Below are positions 25,821 to 32,798 of a DNA stretch of 38,584 bases, piece after piece. The stretch is taken from NCBI GenBank assembly GCA_031549525.1, contig JAVBPQ010000048.1, positions 1 through 38,584 on the forward strand, in the 5' to 3' direction. Under the pieces are notes generated by a model, which saw only the letters and a program-made list of their open reading frames with translations, made no database searches and was not told where the DNA came from. Made by a program: the position numbers and the translations under genes. This DNA comes from WQUF01 sp031549525 (GTDB taxonomy: Bacteria > Bacillota > Clostridia > Clostridiales > Clostridiaceae). Each line of letters begins with the position of its first letter. The first letter of the stretch is position 1.

Positions 25821-26510
25821 TTGAGCTTATATGCAATTTCCGATTTACATCTTAGCTTTTTTAAAGCAAAACCTATGGATAAATTTGGTCATAACTGGAA
25901 AGAGCATTTTAGTAAAATAAAATCAAATTGGATAAATACTATAGATGAAGATGATACTATACTTATAAGCGGTGATATATCATGGGCTATGAAACTAGAG
26001 GAGGCTTTGCCAGATTTAAACTGGATACATAACCTTCCTGGCAAAAAAATATTGATAAGAGGAAACCATGATTATTGGTGGAGCAGCATATCCAAACTAA
26101 ATTCACTCTTTGATGATATGTTTTTTATACAAAATAATTTTACAAATTTTAAAGATTATGCAATTTGTGGCACAAGAGGATGGATCTGTCCAGGAGATGA
26201 ATATTTTTCAAAAGAAGATCTGTCCATATTTGAAAGGGAAAAAATAAGGATTGAACTTTCTCTAAAAAGTGCTAAGGATTCAGGATATGATAAAATAATC
26301 TTTTTAATTCATTTTCCTCCATTAAATGATAAGCTTGAAAAATCAGATTTTATAGATCTATTTGAAAAATATTCAGTTAAAAAAGTTATATATGGCCATC
26401 TTCATGGTCCGTTTGATAAAATAAATATCTTTTCAGGATTTAAAAATGGAATAGAATATTTCCTTACTGCATGTGACTTTTTAAATTTTTCGCCTATTAA
26501 GATTTTGTAA
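25821..26510 (+). CDS. Metallophosphoesterase (COG1768-type phosphohydrolase)
   Basis: Calcineurin-like phosphoesterase of 229 residues with all five metal motifs: SDLHL, GDISWAM, GNHDYWW, LIHFPP and YGHLHG. The conserved N-terminal pattern (ISDLHLSF...KPMDKFG..W..H) matches the COG1768 group, widespread in Firmicutes but of unknown substrate. The start is TTG seven bases after CAGGGGG. The next gene, a (p)ppGpp synthetase, begins 31 bases later, so cotranscription is likely. A link between this hydrolase and nucleotide signalling is possible but only by neighbourhood. Confidence 0.85.
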   Translation: MSLYAISDLHLSFFKAKPMDKFGHNWKEHFSKIKSNWINTIDEDDTILISGDISWAMKLEEALPDLNWIHNLPGKKILIRGNHDYWWSSISKLNSLFDDMFFIQNNFTNFKDYAICGTRGWICPGDEYFSKEDLSIFEREKIRIELSLKSAKDSGYDKIIFLIHFPPLNDKLEKSDFIDLFEKYSVKKVIYGHLHGPFDKINIFSGFKNGIEYFLTACDFLNFSPIKIL

Positions 26511-26541
26511 GTTAGAAATAATTATTTTGGATGGTGGTTTA

Positions 26542-27333
26542 ATGGCTATTATTAATTGGAAAGTTTTTTTACTTCCATATGAACAAGCAGTGGATGAAAT
26601 AAAGGTAAAATTTAAAAGTATAAGAACTGAGCTTAGAACAAATAATGAATATTCACCCATAGAATTTATAACAGGGAGAGTAAAACAAATATCTAGCATA
26701 ATAGAAAAAGCAAATAAATTTGATATACCAATTTCTGAAATAGATGAAGAGATAGAAGATATAGCAGGAATAAGAATAATGTGTCAATTTGTTGACGATA
26801 TTCATAAAGTAGTGGATATAATAAGAAATAGAAAAGATATGCAAATAATGTACGAGAAAAATTATATAAAGACTAAAAAGAGCACCGGATACAGAAGTTA
26901 TCACATAATTGTTAAATATGGAGTAGAAACAGCCTATGGGCATAAGGAAATTCTCGCTGAATTTCAAATAAGAACCCTTGCTATGAACTTTTGGGCTACT
27001 GTTGAACATTCTTTAAATTATAAATATAAACACGAAATACCACAAGATATTAAAATAAAACTGGTAAATGCAGCAGATGCAGCTTTTAAATTGGATGAAT
27101 TAATGCTTGAGATCAAAGATGAGATAACAGATTCTCAAAAATTATTTGAAATTAAATCTAGTTTGGCATCAGATATAATGGATAATATAATAAATTTAAC
27201 ATCAATGGGAAAAACACAAGAGGCTGTTAGGTTGCACATTCAGCTTAATAAAACTCTTGAGGATGGAAATCAGAGTGAGCTTCATTCGCTTTTAAGGCAT
27301 AGCAAGAAATTGATCGATTTATTTAAAAATTAA
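26542..27333 (+). CDS. relQ: Small alarmone synthetase, RelQ-type (p)ppGpp synthetase
   Basis: Stand-alone GTP pyrophosphokinase of 263 residues that transfers pyrophosphate from ATP to GDP or GTP, making (p)ppGpp. Synthetase motifs are IEDIAGIRIMCQF, KKSTGYRSYHIIV, EFQIRTLAMNFWATVEHSL and NYKYK. There is no HD hydrolase, TGS or ACT domain, which separates it from the long Rel enzyme and fits RelQ. RelQ enzymes form tetramers that pppGpp can activate. I prefer ATG 26542 (GGATGGTGG five bases before it) over the TTG at 26527, which has no binding site. Likely the second gene of a three-gene run. Confidence 0.9.
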   Translation: MAIINWKVFLLPYEQAVDEIKVKFKSIRTELRTNNEYSPIEFITGRVKQISSIIEKANKFDIPISEIDEEIEDIAGIRIMCQFVDDIHKVVDIIRNRKDMQIMYEKNYIKTKKSTGYRSYHIIVKYGVETAYGHKEILAEFQIRTLAMNFWATVEHSLNYKYKHEIPQDIKIKLVNAADAAFKLDELMLEIKDEITDSQKLFEIKSSLASDIMDNIINLTSMGKTQEAVRLHIQLNKTLEDGNQSELHSLLRHSKKLIDLFKN

Positions 27334-27361
27334 CTAAAACCAATAACCTTTTGGAGGAAAA

Positions 27362-28978
27362 ATGTATAAAAAAAATGTATTAAATGAAATAAAAGATCTA
27401 TATAATAGAGTAAATATTTCAGATGATGATGAAAAGGACTTTAGCTTGCCACAAAATAATATTTTTGAGAATATGATGTTAAATGATATTTATAATCATG
27501 ATTTACAAATACTAGGAGAGCAAAAGTTATTAAAAAATGATACTGGCATAGTTCTCCTTGCTGGTGGAGGAGGAACTAGAGTATTAGAATCATTAAAGAT
27601 TCTTTTAAATTCTATAAAAAATGGTAAGGAAAATGAATTGACTAGTGAAGAAAAATGCACACTTAATATGTTTAAACCTCCTAATTCACTTGATCTTTTA
27701 GAAACAAATGAAACCAAATTAGTATTGCCAATTACACCAATAAAAAATAAAAGCCCTATGGTCTTAAATTTAGAATCCCTATCATCTCTTTCTAGGGATT
27801 TTAATTCTGATTTAAAAATAGTAATAATAGTTGGACCAACTACTATACATCCTATTAAAGAGCTTTTAATCAAAAATGATAATTTTGGAATAAAGAATAT
27901 AGTTATAAAACCTCAGGGCTTGCTTCCTTGTATAAATGAAAGAACAAGTGATTTTATATTAAAGGAAAATGGAGAATATCTCTCTTCTGCAAATGGAGGA
28001 GGGGGAGTATTTGAAGCTCTATTTGATCTGGGTTTAAATGATGCTTTTGATAATATAGTTTATGATAAAAGTGCTATTGAATGGTTTAAAGAGTCTTCTA
28101 TAAATGATATCTTAATAGCGCAGACAGATGACTCTAAAGAAAAAGAAGTATATAAAGCACTCCTTGGAGTGAAAAAGAATATGGATGAAGAAAGCAATGT
28201 GAATAATTTAGTGTGCATGGCTTATCACTATCCTAAAAAATACAGTGAAATAAATGGAGAAATTGAATTTTCATTTAAATTGGGTTCTTTTTGGAAAGTA
28301 TTTTGTAATAATAAACATTACTATAAAATATTTGAATTTAATGAGCTATTAGATGAGCAAAGAAGATTGATAACTGAAAACTTTAAAAAGCCTTCTTTGA
28401 CCTTTGCTGCAAGTTCAGGGTGCTTTGTAGTTCCTATTGAGCTTTGCGAAAAGATATATACTGAAAGATTGCTTATGCTCCATCTTCAGAGGAATAAATA
28501 TGAGGAGCAGTTTAAGGTTACTAAGTTTGAATATTTTCTTCCAGATATTGTGGAAATTGCTACGAAAAATAACTATAATTTAAAACTTCTAATGTTAAGG
28601 GATACTTCTAACCTTTCAGGAAGGCTTAAAGATACTACAATGGATTCAATGCCGATAAAGGATATTTCTAAACTTTCCCTAGCATATGAAGCTAAAAAAT
28701 ATATTGATAAAAAAAAGCTCCTAGATTTAGGTGCATTGGTTCATGAAGATGCTATAGTTGAAGTAAGCAGCCTTTCTTCATTTAAAATAGGAAAAAATGT
28801 TGTTTTAGAAAAGGGTGCAAAACTTTATATAGGTGGAGAGTATGAGGAAAAGCATGATGTCACAATAGGAGATTTTGTTTTATTTTCTGAAAACTGTACT
28901 GTCATAATAGAAGGAGATAAAGATGTAAACATAGATGATGGAGTTATATTTGAGAAGGGCTCTATTGTAAATTTATAG
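27362..28978 (+). CDS. UDPGP-type nucleotidyltransferase with C-terminal beta-helix
   Basis: A 538-residue protein of the eukaryote-like UDP-sugar pyrophosphorylase group (UDPGP/UAP1). The nucleotide loop AGGGGTR is at 67-73, and the glycine-rich uridine/sugar loop NGGGG followed by VFEAL is at 211-220. The distal region (about 450-538) alternates small and hydrophobic residues (SFKIGKNVVLEKGAKLYIGG, DVTIGDFVLFSENC), as a left-handed beta-helix does. The loop differs from the standard G-x-G-T-R-L-G: it reads G-T-R-V-L-E-S-L-K. The reaction is probably UTP plus a sugar-1-phosphate, but the sugar is unknown. TTGGAGG precedes the ATG, 28 bases after relQ, so the genes are probably one operon. 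It ends in a strong terminator. Confidence 0.7.
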   Translation: MYKKNVLNEIKDLYNRVNISDDDEKDFSLPQNNIFENMMLNDIYNHDLQILGEQKLLKNDTGIVLLAGGGGTRVLESLKILLNSIKNGKENELTSEEKCTLNMFKPPNSLDLLETNETKLVLPITPIKNKSPMVLNLESLSSLSRDFNSDLKIVIIVGPTTIHPIKELLIKNDNFGIKNIVIKPQGLLPCINERTSDFILKENGEYLSSANGGGGVFEALFDLGLNDAFDNIVYDKSAIEWFKESSINDILIAQTDDSKEKEVYKALLGVKKNMDEESNVNNLVCMAYHYPKKYSEINGEIEFSFKLGSFWKVFCNNKHYYKIFEFNELLDEQRRLITENFKKPSLTFAASSGCFVVPIELCEKIYTERLLMLHLQRNKYEEQFKVTKFEYFLPDIVEIATKNNYNLKLLMLRDTSNLSGRLKDTTMDSMPIKDISKLSLAYEAKKYIDKKKLLDLGALVHEDAIVEVSSLSSFKIGKNVVLEKGAKLYIGGEYEEKHDVTIGDFVLFSENCTVIIEGDKDVNIDDGVIFEKGSIVNL

Positions 28979-29000
28979 ATAAGATGAGCTAGGTTTTAAA

Positions 29001-29049
29001 TACCCTAAGAAATAGGCAAAATATACTATTTCTTAGGGTAAATTTTTTT
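29001..29049 (+). terminator. Terminator after the UDPGP-type gene
   Basis: TACCCTAAGAAATAG and CTATTTCTTAGGGTA are perfect 15-bp arms around a 10-base loop, followed by AATTTTTTT. Confidence 0.9.
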
Positions 29050-29055
29050 GAGTAT

Positions 29056-29976
29056 TTATTTATTTAAATCTTCATCCATAGGTATTAATTTTAATGTATC
29101 TGTCATAGATTGTGTTGTGCTTCCTGCTTGATCTAATCTTGCTGTTATTGTATAATCAGCCGATGTTCCAAAAGAGCCATTTGGGAGCATCACTAAAAAG
29201 TCTAATTTTTGTGTTCCATTTGTATTGGGAAGAAAATTAAATGTAAGTGTCCTTGAACCATCTGGTTGAATTATATTAGTGGTGTTTTGTATTGATGATA
29301 TATCTTCACCATTGCTATAACTTCCAAGTATTAAATTTTTTGGTATATCTATAACAAGCTGAGCATTTGAAATCTTTGTATTATCAATATCTACTGACAC
29401 ATCTATTTGCTTATAGCTTGCAGGATCTGATATTTTTATCGCTCCTGATACACCACTTAATGATAATCTAACGGCAGGATTTACCATTATTGTTCTAAGA
29501 GTTCCTCTGTTGTTATCATTTTGTATGTTGTTGTTCTGTATAGTATTGTTTTGCATATTATTCATATTGTTATTTGGTGTAGCTGTATTGTTTGGTACTG
29601 TTCTAACTGGAGCTGGTGCTGGAGCGTTGTTGTTTGGAGCTACTGTATTGTTATTTGGCACTACTCTAGTTGGTGCTACTGTATTGTTATTTGGCACTGT
29701 CCTAACTGGAGCTGGATTGTTATTTGGGGCTGGTATATTGTTTGGCACTGCAGGCACTGGCATATTGTTTGGTACTGCAGGTGCTGGTATATTGTTTGGT
29801 ACTGTAGGTGATGGTGCTGCTTGCCTATTTGGAGCTGGACGAACTTGAGTTGTATTAGTATTTGGTAATACAGGTGTTCCTCCTACAGAAAAATAATCCA
29901 AATCTACTGCTTTGGCACTAGTAGTAAAACAGATGGAACAAGCTATTATTGATGTTAACAAAATAGTCTTCTTCAT
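29056..29976 (-). CDS. Secreted Pro/Asn-rich repeat protein, unknown function
   Basis: A 306-residue exported protein. Signal peptide MKKTILLTSIIACSICFTTSAKA is cut probably after AKA (given in parts: MKKTILLTSIIA, CSICFTTSAKA). Residues about 38-155 are low complexity, built from VPNNIPAP, VPNNNTVAP and APVRTVPNN units and then Asn/Gln runs. Residues about 160-306 form a folded domain of beta strands (VRLSLSGVSGAIKI, QIDVSVDIDNTKISNAQLVIDIP, RTLTFNFLPN) like an Ig/cohesin-type sheet, similar in style to DUF11 domains. There is no anchor motif. The extended linker would hold the C-terminal domain away from whatever the N-terminus contacts. GGAGG precedes the ATG. Role unknown; wall or spore surface is a guess. 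Confidence 0.75.
   Translation of the reverse strand: MKKTILLTSIIACSICFTTSAKAVDLDYFSVGGTPVLPNTNTTQVRPAPNRQAAPSPTVPNNIPAPAVPNNMPVPAVPNNIPAPNNNPAPVRTVPNNNTVAPTRVVPNNNTVAPNNNAPAPAPVRTVPNNTATPNNNMNNMQNNTIQNNNIQNDNNRGTLRTIMVNPAVRLSLSGVSGAIKISDPASYKQIDVSVDIDNTKISNAQLVIDIPKNLILGSYSNGEDISSIQNTTNIIQPDGSRTLTFNFLPNTNGTQKLDFLVMLPNGSFGTSADYTITARLDQAGSTTQSMTDTLKLIPMDEDLNK
29512..29860 (-). repeat. Degenerate tandem repeat coding for Pro/Asn units
   Basis: Units of 24-30 bases encoding VPNN-(I/M)-PAP and VPNNNTVAP recur about ten times and pass into Asn/Gln-rich codons. Open frames on the opposite strand here are by-products of this repeat. Confidence 0.7.
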
Positions 29977-30117
29977 ATTTTTGCCTCCTAATCATTTGAT
30001 ATTGTATTTTCTCAACTTATTATTTTTCATTTAAGGAATTTTATACACTAAATCAGTCTTTATATTATTTTTTAAAATATCCTATTTAAAATTTATTAAC
30101 AAATTATACCAAGATTA

Positions 30118-30126
30118 TGTTATAAT
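30118..30126 (+). promoter_or_regulatory. Extended -10 promoter of the Fic gene
   Basis: TGTTATAAT (TG-n-TATAAT) 38 bases upstream of the preferred start codon. Confidence 0.45.
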
Positions 30127-30163
30127 TAAGTAAACAAGTACTTTCATGAGGGGGAGCTCTATT

Positions 30164-30952
30164 TTGAATCAATATTCAAAAATTTTAGAATTGTGGTCAT
30201 CATATAAAATTGAAACAGAGGCAGATTTAGATAAGTATCTTGATAGTTTTTATATTCTATTTGCATATAATTCTTGCAAGATGGAAAATACTGAAATCAC
30301 TTACCAAGATACAAAGGAGATCTTTGAAAATGGTAAAGTTTCAAACTATACAGGGAATCCTCAAACCTTGTTTGAACAACAAAATCAGAAGTTATGTTAT
30401 GATTGGTTAAAGTCAAAGCTAGTGAATAAAGAGCCTTTAAGCATTGAATTGATAAAGGAAATTTACAGAATCCTTTTAAGTGGCGTTTATGATGAAAAAA
30501 GATATATAGTAAATGAAGAGCGACCTGGAGAATTTAAAAAAAATGATTATTTTATAGGTATAAATGAAGTGGGCTTGCAAGCTGATGAAGTTGAGGAATA
30601 CTTAATTGATTTAGTAAAAGAGGTAAATGAATATAATGGTAAAAACATTCTTAAAGCTGCTACATATTTCCATTTAAAATTTCAATATATTCACCCTTTT
30701 GCAGAAGGTAACAAGCGTGTTGGAAGGATGCTTTTAAACTATTATCTCATAATAAAAGGACATCCGCCTTTGATCATTTATGAAGAGGACAAAATTGAAT
30801 ATAATAAGTGTTTGGATATTTATGATGAAGATGAAGAGATAGAACCTTTGTTTTTATTCCTTAAGAAAGAGACAGAAAAAACATGGGAAAAATCCCTAAT
30901 CAATAAGAGTACAGATATTACAAAGAGAAAAAGATTATCCGATTTAGAATAA
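30164..30952 (+). CDS. Fic family protein (probable AMP-transferase), class II
   Basis: Fic enzymes attach AMP or other nucleotide parts to Ser, Thr or Tyr of target proteins. The catalytic motif HPFAEGNKRVGR at residues 177-188 is complete: the His base, the acidic metal ligand Glu, the Asn and both Arg. The flap (EFKKNDYFIG) is about 50 residues upstream. An N-terminal SCKMEN (37-42) fits the inhibitory motif S/T-x-x-x-E-G/N, which places it in class II, where the Glu blocks ATP until relieved. The last 50 or so residues lack a winged helix. I choose TTG 30164, eight bases after GAGGGGGA; the ATG at 30146 overlaps that site. No antitoxin gene is adjacent, as expected for a self-inhibited Fic. 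Confidence 0.9.
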   Translation: MNQYSKILELWSSYKIETEADLDKYLDSFYILFAYNSCKMENTEITYQDTKEIFENGKVSNYTGNPQTLFEQQNQKLCYDWLKSKLVNKEPLSIELIKEIYRILLSGVYDEKRYIVNEERPGEFKKNDYFIGINEVGLQADEVEEYLIDLVKEVNEYNGKNILKAATYFHLKFQYIHPFAEGNKRVGRMLLNYYLIIKGHPPLIIYEEDKIEYNKCLDIYDEDEEIEPLFLFLKKETEKTWEKSLINKSTDITKRKRLSDLE

Positions 30953-30967
30953 TATTTATCTATTTAG

Positions 30968-31008
30968 AAGCCCCTTTTTATTAATAAAAATAAAAAGGGT
31001 GCTTTTTT
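30968..31008 (+). terminator. Terminator after the Fic gene
   Basis: AAGCCCCTTTTTA and TAAAAAGGGTGCTT pair with one bulge, followed by a T-run. Confidence 0.75.
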
Positions 31009-31019
31009 GAAAATAAAAA

Positions 31020-32462
31020 TCATATATGTATGTCATAAATCAGGATTTCTTTAAATCTTTCTTTTAATTTTAGAATCATATTTTTATATTCATGGGCTTC
31101 TTTATCGAATTTATTTATAATTGTATGGTAGGCTAACATCAGCTTATTGTTTAATGTTATAGCAGAAATTATTATGCTATTTTTTGGATAAGCGATGCCA
31201 GAAGGATATACAAATATTTTTTCAAGGCTAATAGAACCATAATTACCAGAGAGTTTTGCTTGTCCTAAGTTAGTTATGCTTGATGCAGGGATGATATTTA
31301 AAGCACTCTTTGCAATTATAGAAGCTACATGATTACTTTTTGATCCAAGCTTCTTATAATAATCTTTAAAATAATCATAGTACACTTCTGGAAGCGACTG
31401 AATTCTTTGAGAAAGTATGGAAGCTTCTATAAGATCTATTGGAAAAGTGGAAATCCTTTGTACCTGACTAATATCCTTATGATCCTTTAGAGCTGATTTT
31501 ACTTTTTTATCATATTGTTTTGTATTATCCCAGAACGATGTAGAAGGATTATATTTATATTTAATATGTATTGAAGTAGCATGACAATTTATCGACCTTT
31601 TATTTTTACTTAAATGCCTTCTTAAATCTACTGGTACTAATTGATTAAAATTTTTATGTCCTTTATCTATTTCACTTCTGCATTTTAAAAATGCTATAGT
31701 CATAGCAGAATTCACTGTTACATTATATTTTTTGCATTTTTCTATTAATGAAGATGTGCTTTGTTCTGTAAATTCATCTGTAACTACTATATATTCATGG
31801 GATTTAAATAAACTTTCATGGGATTTTATGATATCTTTTGGCTCCATGTGTATTTTTGATCTATTCCATCTATAGGTTAAAAAATATGATATAGAGCTAT
31901 TTAGTAAATTTCTAAAATATGAAGATAGATTGCGCTTTTCTACATATTTTATTAAATTTTTATAAGATGGTAGGTTATGTTCATGATCTATATCAAATTC
32001 CATATTAGGATCATTTAACAATTGAAGTATAGTATCTATAATTATTGTCATGCCAATCCCATCTGATATTAGATGGTGCGTTATAAATATTATTTCTGAT
32101 TTAGTGCTTGATTTTAAAAGTATAAATCTAGTTAACGGCCCATTTTCAAGATCGAAGCTCTTAGTCCATTCATTCTTTATGATATCTTCAAAGTCCATAT
32201 CTGAATTTCGGAAGATTATATTTATATTAAAATCTTTTTTTGTTTCTCTAAGCCAAACTTGTCCATTTTCATGCCATTTTAGTACAGTGTTTAATATTGG
32301 GTAGATTTTTCTTAGCTTTTTAACTGCTTCTTTAAATTTATCATCTTCTATATACCCTGCGACCTGTGCAACTATGGCGATTAGTGCCCCAGGAGAACGA
32401 ATAAAAATAGCCTCTTGAGGCAATATTTCTCTTTCATAGCTTTTATAAACTTGATTATACAT
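31020..32462 (-). CDS. Stand-alone condensation-domain-type acyltransferase
   Basis: A 480-residue protein of the chloramphenicol-acetyltransferase/condensation fold (CoA-dependent acyltransferases, PapA5, WS/DGAT, NRPS C domains). The active-site motif HHLISDG is at 129-135, with His130 the expected base and Asp134 structural. A second family landmark lies in NQLVPVDLRRHLS, equivalent to the conserved D-x-R region. There is no adenylation or carrier domain in the protein or nearby, so it presumably uses a CoA thioester to acylate an alcohol or amine. No signal peptide. It is a single gene with a well-formed promoter and operator-like dyad 130 bases upstream. Substrate unknown. Confidence 0.78.
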   Translation of the reverse strand: MYNQVYKSYEREILPQEAIFIRSPGALIAIVAQVAGYIEDDKFKEAVKKLRKIYPILNTVLKWHENGQVWLRETKKDFNINIIFRNSDMDFEDIIKNEWTKSFDLENGPLTRFILLKSSTKSEIIFITHHLISDGIGMTIIIDTILQLLNDPNMEFDIDHEHNLPSYKNLIKYVEKRNLSSYFRNLLNSSISYFLTYRWNRSKIHMEPKDIIKSHESLFKSHEYIVVTDEFTEQSTSSLIEKCKKYNVTVNSAMTIAFLKCRSEIDKGHKNFNQLVPVDLRRHLSKNKRSINCHATSIHIKYKYNPSTSFWDNTKQYDKKVKSALKDHKDISQVQRISTFPIDLIEASILSQRIQSLPEVYYDYFKDYYKKLGSKSNHVASIIAKSALNIIPASSITNLGQAKLSGNYGSISLEKIFVYPSGIAYPKNSIIISAITLNNKLMLAYHTIINKFDKEAHEYKNMILKLKERFKEILIYDIHI

Positions 32463-32594
32463 AATTACATCCTTTCTTTATCTTTTGTATTATACTCTAT
32501 CCAAGATTTAAAATATAACCTGAGCATATTTCCTAATATAGACATATTTATTGATTAAAAAAATTTTGCAAACATTTTAAAAGCAGATCTTTAT

Positions 32595-32623
32595 ATTATA
32601 GTTGAGTTAAGGTTTAACTTCAA
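32595..32623 (-). promoter_or_regulatory. Promoter of the acyltransferase gene with dyad in the spacer
   Basis: On the minus strand TTGAAG, 17 bases, TATAAT. The dyad arms TTGAAGTTAA and TTAACTCAA, three bases apart (one bulged base), span 32602-32623, covering the -35 box and almost the whole spacer. A dyad between -35 and -10 is the arrangement used by MerR-family activators; a repressor would also fit. Confidence 0.55.
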
Positions 32624-32728
32624 TGTTGTTATTTTACATCTTTTGCTATAAAAAGTAAAATTTTATTTTTTTAGTTTAAGCTTATTATATGATAACATTA
32701 TAAAATAATATTTTGATCCCACCAAATA

Positions 32729-32757
32729 TTGTAATTATAGCATTTTTATTATATAAT
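32729..32757 (+). promoter_or_regulatory. Sigma-A promoter of the DUF11 protein gene
   Basis: TTGTAA, 17 bases, TATAAT, about 42 bases before the ATG. Confidence 0.55.
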
Positions 32758-32798
32758 ATTAAATATATTTATAAATTTTATAACTTTGGAGGGTTAAA

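Larger units (their letters stand above)
32463..32798. other. Divergent intergenic region with two promoters
   Basis: No coding frame. It holds a leftward promoter with a dyad in its spacer (32595-32623), a rightward promoter (32729-32757) and ribosome binding sites at both ends. I see nothing else in its A/T-rich sequence. Confidence 0.6.

Noticed and set aside
29510..29848. Two long open frames on the plus strand (Gly/Phe-rich and Trp/Val-rich)
   Set aside because: They lie opposite the Pro/Asn repeat of the minus-strand gene, have repetitive low-complexity products and no ribosome binding sites; they are by-products of the repeat.
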